Shown here one piece after another: positions 1-11,324 of a stretch of 64,000 nucleotides of DNA; position 1 is the first letter of the stretch; each line of letters opens with the position of its first letter. The translations under genes were made by a program, and so were the position numbers. Origin of the DNA: Cryptomeria japonica (taxonomy: Eukaryota; Streptophyta; Pinopsida; Cupressales; Cupressaceae). The DNA is taken from NCBI RefSeq assembly GCF_030272615.1, contig NC_081411.1, positions 46,040,517 through 46,104,516 of the forward strand. Reading direction: 5' to 3'. The notes beneath the pieces were generated by a model. That model was not told the origin of the DNA. It did no database searches and was given only the letters and a program-made list of their open reading frames with translations.

Positions 1-719
1 AGTATAAAATGGTGCTAATTGTGACCACTTGAATGGAACCCTGTCTAAACACAATAGAAAATAGAAGCCCAACTGAGTCAGTAACTAGACACTTGAATTA
101 TAATAGTGCAAGGGTAGGAAAGATTCCACCCCCAAGAAACTCACCATATATCTCCGAGGATAGCGGGCAAATTAAGGAGCAATCTTCTTTGGTCTAATTT
201 CTGGAAAAAGGTTAAAAAATGGGTGCACCTTAGGGTGTGACAGGGATGTTTGAGCTGATGGAGTATCAAGATGTGGGCTATAATAATACTTGTGACCTTT
301 TGACCCTAGGAGAGTCTTCTTTATGTGATATCGAATTGCCCATATACAAGGAAAGCAAAATGGGGTCTTAAAAAAGACTCCAACATTCATGGTAATTTGA
401 AAAAAGTTCTTTAAACAAGTATTCTTTTCATGGTTTTATTCTTTTTGATGTGTCTATTGTATCCTTTTCTACATTTGACCAAGTTCAAACATCTTAGAAA
501 ATACCAAAAACAAAGTGGAATCTCAACCAATTTTTTGTCAAAAACATCGACAAGATCAAATCCCTCAACAAAGTCAAGCTTCAATATTAACAAGATCAAA
601 ACCCTCTAGCAAACAAGATTGTCAACATCAACATCAAATTAAACTTCTGCAACATTCTAGAAATGAAGAAAATATCTTACATGTTATGATCTTAGGTTCA
701 AACCAATCAAGCAAGCATC
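1..719. other. Unassigned repeat-like sequence at window edge
   Basis: Short open frames occur on both strands (172-390 and 411-599 minus, 515-745 plus), but none shows a domain I recognise and they overlap each other. It lies immediately upstream of the family X reading frame, so it may be the 5' internal region of that element. The inverted copy at the other end of the window stops before this part, so there is nothing to compare it with. Confidence 0.3.
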
Positions 720-2328
720 ATGGATTGGCGTTATGCATTTCATAGAGAAGGTGAAGAATTCATCTCTTCCATTCCTATTCCATCACCATCCATAGAAACA
801 TTATCTCGACAAATCAATACTTTGCAACAACAAATGAGAGACATGAATAGTCCTAGCAACCATGGGGACTAGTTAGAAAATATGATGAGGGAGGTGATAA
901 CCATGAGGGAATAATTATCAAGCCAACCTTCTCCTTCTTGTGAGACCATTCAAACATGCCAACCTTCATTCTTCAATAAAATCATTCCTACCTCAGTTCA
1001 ACCAACATTATAGTCATGTCAACCTTCTTTCAACCCAACATATCAATCATAACAATCCTATCAACCCAACATTCAAAGTACCTCTTTCAACCAAAATCAA
1101 ACCTTCTTCAACCAAAATCAAGTCATTTCAACCAAAATCAAACCTCTTTCAACCATTATCAAACCCCATTCAACCAAAGTCCAAATCAAAATTCACACCA
1201 ATGCAACATTCAAACTCCTTCAACCAAAATCGAATCCCTTTCAAGAAAAGTCCAAGTCAAAACTCATTCAACCAAAATAAAACCTCTTTCAACCAAAATC
1301 ATATTCCTTTCAACCAAAGTCAAATCCCTTTCAACCAAAGTCCAAATTAACCACATCTATCCACCATTTCATTATCCCCTAAGGTTACACAAGGTCAATC
1401 CATGCTATCTTCATGCAATAGCACAATCTCCCAAGGGCTATCCATAGCACAAATCCAATGTAATCCAAGTCATGATTTAGAGGATCTCATTCAAAATCCT
1501 TTCTCATCAAGTAAAAATGTTGAAACCTTCCAAAAATCTCCCATGCAAACTCCTGCATGTCATGAGAACAATCGAAAATCAGAAGAAATCAATCATGAAA
1601 TAAATCAAGATCAAGAACAAACCTTTTCATCCTACCTAGTTTTTGATGAAGACTCCACCTATCAAGAATCTTATGATGATCCCCTCTTTCTTTTTTATTC
1701 CACTCATAATAACTCCCTTTTTTCTCAAGAGCAAGATGTTCTTTCAAGTACCATCCAAAATCCACCTCCTAAACAAGATCCCATTATCATTTCTCCTAGT
1801 CTCTCTCATGAGTTTGATACACAAGTAGTTCATGAACCCCTTATCAATAAAATCAACAATCTAGATCATACTACATAGGATAAATTGTCAACAATGGTAT
1901 GTGCACCATCATCAAATTCCAATATCGTGAAAGAAACAAGCATAACACCAGCTAATGAAATCAACACCCATATTATTACATCATCTTCTTCAATCATAAG
2001 CATAACACCAACTAATACGATCAACACATGGTTGGCTTTATCATTCTCTTCAAGTGCATCAATAAAAATAGACATAGTACCCGCTCATGTCACAACCTTG
2101 CAACCAAAATACTTTTTCCTCGTGCACCCACACTTGAAAAACTTGGGGCAAGAAGGTCTACCACAACTGCACTGGTTTGAAAATAAGGAGGCGATAGCAG
2201 ACACTGTACTTGAAAGACTCCTAGCTGACTATCCTATTGAAAAAGACAGGTTCATCCAACTCTTTCAAAAAAGAGCAATGAAATATCTACACAAATTTAA
2301 TACCAACTCAATAACAAAATTCACCTAA
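720..2328 (+). pseudogene. Family X internal ORF, degenerate Gln/Asn/Ser/Pro-rich protein
   Basis: An ATG at 720 opens a 50-codon frame beginning MDWRYAFHREGEEF, then stops at 870-872. A second frame runs 940-2328, broken only by stops at 1348-1350 and 1876-1878. It encodes an Asn/Gln-rich repeat (1081-1347) followed by an acidic, Ser/Pro-rich region with short motifs such as SYLVFDEDSTYQES. The later part (from about 1430) aligns with the minus-strand frame at 62778-64000, where the matching words are SYPIFDQDPTNQES, LINKINN/LINEITN and CAPSSNSN/CEPSSNAN. Recurrence in a dispersed repeat shows it belongs to a transposable element rather than a host gene. It could be a fast-evolving gag-like protein; I see no zinc knuckle, protease or RT motif, so function is unassigned. 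Confidence 0.6.
1081..1347 (+). repeat. 21-bp tandem repeat encoding a seven-residue Asn/Gln unit
   Basis: About ten imperfect copies of a 21-base unit read roughly accaaaatcaaacctcttt plus ca. Because the unit is seven codons long, it yields a heptad such as FNQNQTS or FNQSQIP. One- and two-base slips have made two overlapping frames (940-1350 and 1016-1447) both look open. This is a coding minisatellite inside the family X ORF. Confidence 0.8.
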
Positions 2329-2789
2329 AAAGATATTACATCTAAGGGTGGGTTCATTTCAATTTTTAGTACTACATTTGCATATTTCTTTACTACCTTA
2401 CATATATCAATTTCAGAGTGCATCATAGTTGCTTGCATATCACCATTACACAACATATAGTTGCATATCATTATTGCTTCTCATATAGTTGCATCAATAA
2501 GTTAAGATGATAGTCTGAGTTATTCACCTGTCTCCACTGAAAGGAATGAAGGTTATCTCATTTCCTAGATACTTGTTCATGACATCTTTAGGAGGCCTTT
2601 GGTCATTCATCTTCAACGTCACATTGTGATTAAGATTTATCCTTGGTTGGGTAGAAGTTTCACTATCAAGTCTTGTTACCCAAAATCTAACAATTTCTAT
2701 ATCTCACACATTAATAAATAGCTCTATGTCATTACAGTTACTTGGTTGGTCATGTGGCTAGTGAAAAATCCAATATTCTTCTTTAGCAT
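2329..2789 (+). other. Family X non-coding internal segment before element G
   Basis: No open frame of note. It matches the minus strand of about 62360-62777, including the shared word atctaaggg just after the ORF end, so it is a continuation of family X. The match resumes at 18402 on the far side of element G. Confidence 0.65.
2785..2789. other. Left target-site duplication of element G (agcat)
   Basis: Five bases directly before the LTR start TGTTGG. The partner on the far side is agaac (18402-18406), identical at 3 of 5 positions. Alignment with the uninterrupted inverted copy near 62330-62360 shows the left copy carries exactly five extra bases across the junction, as a 5-bp duplication requires. 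The mismatches therefore look like later mutations. Confidence 0.6.
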
Positions 2790-3350
2790 TGTTGGTAAAC
2801 AAATTTGTCTCTCACAATTTATTTAATTTTTATACTCTTTATCCCAAGAAATGAAAGACAAATTTTACCAGACAGTTGGAAAATCATCATGTTGATTAAC
2901 CTCTGAATTAAGGTACAACTCCCTTTAATAGATATTCAATCAGCTCCAAATTACATAGAACTAATATTATACTTTTCACCAGAAAGCACAGAAAGGTAAT
3001 TGCATTCACCAGTCAACACCAAATAAATGCAAGCATTGATTCATATATAATTTTTGTATAAAGTTGATAGACTTCACATGTACACTAAAACAAAATGAAA
3101 AGCTTTAAAGATGAATTCCAATGGTATTTTCTGCATACATAGAAAGCTATCACAAATCCTTTCTTGAAATAGATTCTCACATAAATCAAATTTCAAACAC
3201 CAAACACACAAATTTGAAGTCAAAGATAACTGTCATTTGATTTTCATTCATAGATGGTCATCAACTTCCCACATACACAAAGTTTTCAGCTAAAATTAAA
3301 GAGATAGTTTTTAAAAAACTTAGTGAACCCCATCAAAGTCATTACAAAGC

Positions 3351-3360
3351 CTATAAATAG
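3351..3360 (+). promoter_or_regulatory. TATA-like motif ctataaatag in G 3' LTR, antisense to the element
   Basis: A canonical plant-type TATA word on the strand opposite to gag-pol, kept in the same position and sequence in the other LTR (14260-14269). Its role is unproven; it may drive an antisense or outward transcript, or be chance in AT-rich DNA. Confidence 0.25.
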
Positions 3361-3486
3361 ATCGCCAGACCAATAGTTTAACCAAAGGTAAAAATTAACT
3401 CAAAAAGAGTTAATGAGAAACTGTCCTAACTGCATAACAGAAAACAAAAGAAAGCTAGACTCACTAGAAAACAACTCCCAACCGTG

Positions 3487-6400
3487 CTAGTCATGTTGTC
3501 GATTGTGTTTCAGTCGGATTGCTTGGGTTATTATTCTGGATAGACACCATAACTTCTTTCGTTGCGCTCCACTCCCGATGAACCTTTGAGAACTCTTGAT
3601 TACCACTACATGTGGTAGGCTAATGTGTATTACCCTTTGTTTCCAAAGTTCTTTCTTTCTTTTCACCATCTAAAATTTATCTTTGTGCGAGTCCAGGTGA
3701 TCTAGGAAAACTATGAGCGTCGATTCCACTTTGGAAATCTTCGTAAAATCTTCCACAGCTAAGGATTTCTCGACCTTAATTTGTTTAATGTGGTTGCTGA
3801 ATTGGTTGATCATTTATTTTGTATCTTCCAAAGTTTGGCCATCCTCCTTAAGTAACTAGACATCTACGTAGCGTAGATCCTTTTGCATGGTTGTTCTTAG
3901 GGTCTTTAGTTCAACTCATAGACTGGCAAACTTTCTATGAACTTCCTTGATGATTTGGTTATGCCACTCTATGCTTTCTTTATATATGAACATTATATCG
4001 TCATTTAATCCTGGCACTTGTCTTTCAGCAAGAAAATTCATTAAGCCATAGCGCAGAATATCATGCATTTGCTTTGAAAACACTGCCCATTTAGTCTTTT
4101 CTTTCTGCCACAAGATTAAGTCGGCATCCAATTCCTTGCTAGCCTCATTAGCATCTTTGAAAAATTGAACTAAATCAGATATATATTTAGTTCCTTGATG
4201 CACAATCGACATGAGCCATTCAGAGAAAATCTCTGTGATCATCTTGTTCCGTTGAACCTCATCAAGGAACTTCTGATTACCAGGGGATTTTGATCTAAAG
4301 AGAACAGAGCATGGATGTATTGGGCCATTTGCATTAAACTTTGCTTCAACTCTACTTTATCATTTTTGTCCTTCCAAGTGTGGGAGATAATCCTTTTGGT
4401 TGAAGTTTCTAAATGCTTCACATCAACTGCTCTAGTTCCTACCCCCAAATCAACATGTCAATAGTATAATCAGCCTCTGAGGTGGTGGTAACATCCTTAT
4501 CAAATGTCGGTTTAGAAATGTCTATAGTCCAATGTTTTGTGCCATCATCAAAACCAATCATGGTCTCTATTTTAAGTTGCTTAGGCTTCATGGCCCTTCC
4601 CAAGCATTTACTCGCACCATCTTCCATTGACACCAAAATAGACACCACATTCCTTTTCTAGGTAATTCAATCACTTAACCATTTAGGAGCCACAGTCAAA
4701 TCCTTGGATTGCATGGGGAAAGACCCTCCTGAAGGCAGAAGTGTAGCATTATTTGCGTTAGATAGAACATCAAGCACCTGTGAATCCTGGATAGTAGCAT
4801 CTGAATCAGTTAAGACCTTGTTAGCATTAGAAATAGTGGTTGTCATATTGCCCTGTACTTCCTTGGTGTCTAAATCAAGAATGAGATGAGCAGTAGGTGG
4901 CTGGAAATTCTTCCTATATCTTGACCTAGTAACTTGGCCACCAATGGAATCTGTAGCTTCAAAGTCAATTTTTTCTTCTTTAACCTTAGCTTTATTCTTT
5001 ACTGCAATAGAAACAGGGATATTAGTTAAAACTGTGGTTTTGCTTACAATCTTCCCTTTTCCACCCTTTTTTCTCAAACTAGTTACCTTTGCCAGATAGA
5101 ATCTGCTACTCCTTAGCCAATTCTTTGTTCTGCGAATTACACTCAAAGCGCGTGTCTATACACTATCTTCCATTTTTCTACTCCAATCAACCTCTGGAAG
5201 GGGTTCATTGTGTACTCATTTCATGAATTTTGGATCCAAAACATCTTCGTTATCAATAGTGACACTAGAGGTATCCATTTGCAATTTCATGTCAAGAATT
5301 TGTTTCAGAGTTAACCTGGACCAGTTTCTTTTCCTCACTTCGAATTCATCTGAACAGTCCTCCTAGTAATCTTCCAATTGTGGCATATGTTCATCAGGCA
5401 TTATCTTTTTCACATACTAGACAATAAAACCTTTGTTGTCCAAATTGTCTCTCTTCACAAAAGCTTTCAAATGAAACCTCTTAAAATCTAGTTCAAGATT
5501 CAATGCATCAGAAACTGACCTGCAACTGTAATGGCCTAAATTAATAGGAAAAATTCCACTCATGACATAATCTTCACCATAATCCTTTACAACATAGACT
5601 AATTGCCTAGAGACTTCAATCAAAACACAGTAGTCTAAAACATATCTAGGTAACCTAAAAGGTTCACCTTTCAAACCTCCAACCCTTATGTAAGTTAACT
5701 AATTAAATTGAGGGAAGAAGCTACCATAGATGTTGATTAGTTCAACCTTTTCTACTGACATTCTTCTGTGCAAATTATCTTGTAACTCAAAACTCAACCT
5801 CCAAGCAAAAATATCATTGCAACAAAGGTAATCATCGACATGTCCATTTTGGGTCAAATGGGGGTGGTATTCATAAATTTTTATACCCTGAACCCATTTT
5901 GCATGGAACAGACCAGGCCACTCCCTCACACAAGATAACATATAAAATAGATATGAAGACATAAAAATTTAACATCCCAGGGTAATTGCTCAAACACTCA
6001 TGCAACCTTTCTGCAATAACGGTGTCCCAATCAATGAACTAGTTTTTGTCAAGAGTGACCTGAATGAATAAATACATCTAGTTTTCCCAATAGAAGGAGT
6101 GTGAATCTCCCCTAATTCTGCTCAACATTATTACTAAATCCCTGATTCCAGAAATCAAATTCTCTCAGGTTAATGGCTTTGGCAACCTTGAGCCACCCTT
6201 TTAAAACTTTGAAAGCCAATTCTATGCAATAATGGTTCTATAATACTGCTTTTTCTCAGAGTAAACCCCAAAAGGCTTTCCAATAGTCCAATCCTCATGG
6301 GGTTCCTGATGTTGGGATAACCATGGCCACCATTACTATCTCTCTATCAATTGACAATAGAACTTCAGCATTATTTTTCCTAATGCATCTGTTAACTTTA

Positions 6401-6756
6401 TCATATTGATTCATGCACTCTAAAACCAACTCAAGACAAGAGGTAGCTGTGGGAAATGTTGTCGCTTCCAATAAACCACTTTGCGCAATATCTTTCAACA
6501 TAGAATTAGCAGTTGGATTCCTTACTCTTTCTAACAAAACATCTAAATCTAATTGGACTATAGCCATATCAGCCAGCTCTGGTAAAGAACTTACAAGGGA
6601 AGAAGAGTTCATTAATTTAGGAAAAGTAGGCCTCAAGCTTAACCTATCATCTTTCCCCAACCAACTCAGATAAAGAAGAAAACACGTAAAATAGAAACAA
6701 GCAGCTAAACAATATACCCAGATCTTTTTAAAAACTCTAGCAATTGGGAAAGTCAT
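3487..6756 (-). pseudogene. Unknown protein encoded inside the G 3' LTR, broken
   Basis: Minus-strand fragments read in order 6756-6295, 5962-5699, 5674-5417, 5146-4667, 4648-4439, 4448-4239, 4242-3916, and possibly 3669-3487. They switch frame several times. Together they suggest one protein of about 900 residues. Recognisable words include SLPELADMAIVQLDLDV, EPFRLPRYVLDYCVLI, FVKRDNLDNKGFIV and VKKIMPDEHMP; the same words recur in the other LTR. I recognise no domain. The frame runs in the same direction as gag-pol, so it would be present at both ends of the element and could be transcribed from the 5' LTR. Alternatives are a host gene captured before amplification, or a long-decayed accessory ORF. 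Confidence 0.6.
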
Positions 6757-7209
6757 TGTACATACGATCCTCTATCATCTGCAAGAAACCCCTAATGCAG
6801 TCTATTTTCCTCGCTCCAAAAACTCTTCTTTAAAACTTATTCACAAATGACAATCTCGACAAGACAACTGCTCAATTTAAAATAGACAAGAAAAACTTAG
6901 CCATAATTACCACAAGTTATCATCATTACTCTTCACTCATGCGACATCACTCTAAAATGACCACAAATGAGCATGCATTTAATAGCAAGTCACTTCATAT
7001 CTGAAAACATCGATTCCCATGCCATACTTGCCATAAATGACAAATTTTAAATTATTAAGAAAGAATATTCCCTTTCTCTGCCACTGTCAACCATATCTTA
7101 AAATCTGCACTACCACCTCATGAAAAGTCACATGATTTCAAATAAATCAAACATCAAACTTTGAACCTTGAGGAACAATAGTGATGCAAAAACATAAACA
7201 TGACAAATA

Positions 7210-7384
7210 TTGAACTTTGAACCTTGAACCAAAAAGGTTCAAGTTCAAGGTTCAACCAATGCTAAATGTCGACAAAGACTAAAAAAGACTTATAAATCCA
7301 TGCAGGAAAACAAGCTTTTAACACAACACTAGTTGAACTTTGAACCTTGAACCAAAAAGGTTCAAGTTTAAGGTTCAAGTTCAA
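7210..7384. repeat. Paired palindromic motifs in G 3' LTR
   Basis: Two imperfect inverted repeats (7210-7255 and 7333-7384) share the core gaaccttgaacc, a short A-run, then ggttcaag and aaggttcaa. Each could fold as a hairpin with about 12-18 paired bases. The motif is kept at the equivalent place in the other LTR (18090-18264). In the element's orientation it lies within the first 140-310 bases of the LTR, where U3 promoter elements are expected. Confidence 0.7.
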
Positions 7385-7684
7385 CACAGTGAAACTTAAA
7401 GAAAACAATGAAGACTGAATTACATAGAGAATTCAAAGCACACAACGCGACCAAAGGACTAGTTAGGGACATGACTCAATAAGGCGACATATAAAATGGA
7501 AATTTATATGTACCGCCAACAGTGGCTCTGCATGGGGACTGGAACTGTAAAGTACCAAGTAATGAATCCCAGAATCCTTGGTTTCACAAATGACTTAAAA
7601 ATTAGGCCTGACTCACAATAAAATTCACACACCTAAACTAAACATGACAAAAACTGTATGTACAAACTGGCAGGCGACTCCTGC

Positions 7685-8821
7685 TTACAATTGATACACT
7701 TTTAAGTCTTTCTCGTTATAGGATAGGGGTAATTCAAAACCATCCTGATAAGCAAGTTTGAAAGAATTGGGACCTTTAACCTCATGAATCACATAAGATC
7801 CTTTCCACAGTGACTCAAATTTTCCATGAGCACCTTTCAGCTCCCTCCTTTTATCCCATAATAACAACAGATCACCTTTCATGAACTTGTTGGGCCTTGC
7901 CTTCTGATCAAAAATCTATTTCTCTCTCATCTGATGTTCTGTAATCCTGTCAACCAGCTTTTCCCTCTCTTCCTCAATCTTAGTTAAGTACATAATTCTG
8001 TTTTCAAAAGAGCTCTAAAAGAATGCATCTTCTACTACAGTCTGTAATTTGGAAGCCGCTAATTCTAGAGGAAGAGAGATTTGGGCACCAATGCCATATA
8101 CCGACTCAAAACGAGACATCCCTATCATTCGTTTAGGTGAAGTTCGATCTGTCCATAGTGCTTCATGTAACTTCTTATGCTAGTCCCTAAAATTCTCGCT
8201 AACCAACATCCTCATGATGATGATTAAGTTTTTGTTACCTGATTTTGCTTGACCATTATCTTGTGGGTAATAATCAGAAGCATGTGCCAAGGAAATTCTA
8301 TGATCATAACAAAATAAAACTAATTCAGATGAAGAGAAATTTGATGCATTATTTGTGACTATTTCACACACAACCTCTGTAGTGGTCTTTTTCATAGGGA
8401 TGGCTTCCACCCACTTAGTGAAACAATCTGTTGCTATTAATATGTGAGTATACCCTCCATTGGAAGTTGGGTTCAGAAGACCAATGAAATCCAATCCCCA
8501 TTGTTTAAAGGGTTCCTCAATCACTACAGGTCTTAAAGGCAAGGCAGCTAACTAGGGTTTACCTATGAACAATTTGCACTTTTCACACTTCTCCACCCAA
8601 GCATACACATCTCTAAACATTCCTGGCCAATAGTTACGGTTTCTCAAGATTTTATATGCAATAATCGTAGAAGAGAAATGACGACCACATGCCTCATCAT
8701 GAAAAGTTTTCAATAACGCCTCTTGGTGTGGTTTATCTACACACCTGAGAAAGGTGCCATCTAAACCCTTCTTATATAGTATATCATCAAAGATAACATA
8801 CTTTTCATCTTTCAACTTCAA
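7685..8821 (-). pseudogene. Element G integrase, inactive
   Basis: One frame runs 8821-7685, broken by stops near 8543-8551, 8177-8179 and in the 7880-8030 stretch. The N-terminal zinc-binding part is seen as FHDEACGRHF followed by CEKCKLF. The catalytic core shows GLDFIGLL for the first Asp. The second Asp lies in TNNASNF, where the usual form is TDNGSNF, so Asp has become Asn. The usual Glu motif is replaced by NGQAKSGNK, with Lys instead of Glu. The C-terminal part has LLLWDKRRELKGAHGKFESL, the usual GPY-like region of gypsy integrases. Two of three catalytic residues are lost, so it cannot act. It lies directly upstream of the 3' LTR, with about 160 bases between. Confidence 0.85.
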
Positions 8822-9184
8822 ATTCTATTTCTCCCTAGGAGAAAGATGATCTGGACAGTCTCCACAAGTGAGATAATAGGCAACATCGATGAACTAGGAG
8901 TCTTGATGACTAATGAATAGAGTTAAGGGAAGACTCTCCTCCTCTTTAAACTTATTCTCCACCATTAGTTTACAAAGGCCTTGTCCCTTGACCAGCTTAG
9001 TGGGCTTGATGTGTAAATTAAACTCTTGAATCTTAGAAACCCAAGATGCTCTATTGTTGATACCAACATCCTACTGGGTTAAAACACTTTTCACTCCAGA
9101 ATTCAGAACAAAGATAGTTGCATGCAAATGAAGTATATAGTACTTGAATTGCTTCACAACTTTCACTACCACATAAGCCTGCTT

Positions 9185-10240
9185 TTATGTCTGTAAGTAT
9201 TTTAACTCATGTTTTTTCAAAGGTATACTCATGAAAGAAATTGGAACTTCCTCATTATGTTCACTTTTCTGCACTAAAATTCCACACATAGTATGTTCTG
9301 ATGCATAACAATAAATAATAAAGTCTTTACTAAAATCCGGATTAACTAGAGTAGGTGCATGTGCAATTGCTCTTTTTATTTCTTCAAAATCCTTTTTACC
9401 TACCTCATTCCACTTAAAAACTACCTTCTCACTCATCATATTTACAATATATTTAGTAGTCTCAGCAAAATCGGGAATAAAACGTCTTAGAAAGTTCACT
9501 TGTCCAAACAAGGAACTCACTCATTTCTGTTGCAAGGAAGATTGAGTTGTTGTATTGATTTTACTCTCTATGGATCCAAGTTTACTCCCTCCTATGAAAC
9601 AATAAGTCCAAGAAGTTTTCCTTTTGTGACACCAAAAATAGACTTTTTAGGATTTAATGACACTCCATGTTCTCTGCATCTCACCAAAACTATCCTCAAA
9701 TCCAGTACATGATGTTTCCTCTTTCTAGAGAACACGGTCAAATCATCTAAATACACCATAATGATCTTATCCCTCAAATTCCCAAAAGAAAGATCCATCT
9801 CCCTCTAAAACGTTGCCCCTGCAATAATCAATCTGAAAGGCATTTTATTATATGCAAAGGTACCCTAGGGAGTTATAAAGGTTGTCTTGTGTTGATCTTG
9901 CTTCGCAACATTGATTTGGTTATATCCAGAGAAGCCATCCAACATGGACATCATCTCTGACCCTAAAACAGTTTGTAAAATATGATCCATTGCTGGCAAA
10001 GGATAATTATCCTTCAAGCTTGCTTGGTTTAAGTTTCTGAAGTCAACACAGATGCATATTTCACCATTTTTCTTCCGAACAGGGATGATATTAGAAATCC
10101 AGGTAGAATGATGCAAATATTAAATAATTTGGGCTTTCAACATCTTGTCTACCTCGTGAAAGATTGCTTCTGCTACCTTTGGATTAAAGTTCCTTAACTT
10201 CTGTCGGAAAGGATTGCCACCAGGTTTTAAAGGAATGTGA
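9185..10240 (-). pseudogene. Element G reverse transcriptase and native RNase H, broken
   Basis: The RT N-terminal half (10116-9865) has SNIIPVRKKNGEICICVDF, NYPLP and MLDGFSGYNQINV. The catalytic box is YLDD at about 9745-9760 within 9798-9592. A frameshift near 9520-9590 precedes the connection and RNase H part (9520-9185: NFLRRFIPDF, then IIYCYASEHTMCGIL). In active gypsy RNase H the last motif reads DAS; here it is YAS, so the first catalytic Asp is absent. The same loss is known in Tat elements, which carry a second RNase H. Remnants of this frame continue to about 8830 through the chain linking to integrase. It would copy element RNA to DNA in virus-like particles if intact. Confidence 0.87.
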
Positions 10241-10670
10241 TTCTAGAAATCACCATTGCTGAAATTCTTTAAATCATTGTAGCTCCATGCAAAAACATCT
10301 TTGAACTCAACCAACAGGTTGATGAACCTCCTTTTCTCCTCTTTTGAACAACATTTTCCCAAATTAACAAATTTAGGGTCTTCCTCAGTACCAATGTTGA
10401 TTCGCTCATACTCACCAGAATTTTTAATTACAGGAGTCTCTTTCTCCCCTTGCTTAACATATCCATCCTTTCTATCAAAAAGATGTTCAAGAGAAACTAA
10501 ACCCTTTGGGATTTTATTACCTTGAACTATAAAACTTCATCATACAGTTCCTCTAGTGTATCGAGAGAAAACTCTTTACAACTCACTTTTGATCCCTCAT
10601 AAAACAAGGATGTGAAAATCTCGGCACACTGTAAAAAGTTCTAAATTTGTTTATCATTTTTGAATACCTG
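10241..10670 (-). pseudogene. Element G linker between extra RNase H and RT
   Basis: Minus-strand translation shows Tat-type linker words (ERINIGTE, PKFVNLGKCCSKEEK, FKDVFAWSYNDLK, PLKPGGNPFRQKLRN) ahead of the RT palm. Several stops interrupt it (for example at 10540-10560 and near 10245). The plus-strand ORF over this stretch is a shadow. Confidence 0.65.
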
Positions 10671-11228
10671 CTAGGGTTCAGTATTTCCAGGCCCGCTTGG
10701 TCTATAAACCAATTCTACCCTGTAGGTATTAGTTGTGAAATCAGGATGAGGTACTAACAAAGCTGCAAATACCACCAAAGAATCAGCCTTTGAGTTAAAC
10801 TCCCTTGGTATCACTTCAATCGAGAAAGCATCGAATGCTTCGATCTCGTCCCAAACACGATTTTTGTAATGTCTCAGTCTCTCATTTTTAACAGCGAATA
10901 AACCTCTCACCTATTTTACAATAAGTTCAACATCGCCTCTAACTTTCAACATTTTGATTTGTAATTTCCTCGCTTCAATAAGACCTAATAATAGGGCTTC
11001 ATATTCGGGCGTATTATTAGTATTTTGGAATTCCAATTTGAAAGCATAAGGAATAACTTTACCTTGAGGAGGTATTAATACAACCCCAGCCCTTGAACAA
11101 GAGGAAGAACAACTCCCATCAAATTCCATAGAACAAAGTTCATCAGTCATACCTGAATCTATGGCTTTATCAACACCTTGAGGATTAGTCGATATCATAT
11201 AATTGCCAAAACCACAATCTTGATACAA
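10671..11228 (-). pseudogene. Element G additional RNase H domain (RVT_3 / archaeal-like type), upstream of RT
   Basis: Two frame-sharing pieces (11228-10911 and 10910-10671) are separated by a single stop. All four signature regions are present: FDGSCSSSCSRAGVVL (first Asp), NTPEYEALLLGL (Glu), RGDVELIVK (second Asp) and REFNSKADSL (last Asp in the N..AD motif). This is the RVT_3-like fold that degrades RNA in RNA:DNA hybrids. Plant Tat elements are known to have acquired such a domain. Here it lies between protease and RT, while the native RNase H after RT has lost its first Asp, so this copy probably supplied the activity. Apart from the one stop it is the best preserved enzyme domain of G. 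Confidence 0.8.
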
Positions 11229-11324
11229 AAAATGAGCTTTTGGATCATCTAAGGGAAAGATTGTGTATTTAGCTTTTGCTTCAGGATGCAGAATGACTCT
11301 CTATATTCCAACTGTGATCATTGC

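Larger units (their letters stand above)
2790..7521 (-). repeat. Element G 3' LTR (4732 bp)
   Basis: Starts TGTTGGTAAAC and ends CGCCAACA on the plus strand, so TG...CA with a perfect 6-base terminal inverted repeat. It aligns along its length with 13699-18401. Unusually it holds long minus-strand reading-frame remnants (3487-6756), two AT-rich palindromic motifs (7210-7384) and a plus-strand TATA-like word (3351-3360). An LTR near 5 kb is large even for plant gypsy elements; Ogre-type elements are the known comparison. Confidence 0.9.
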
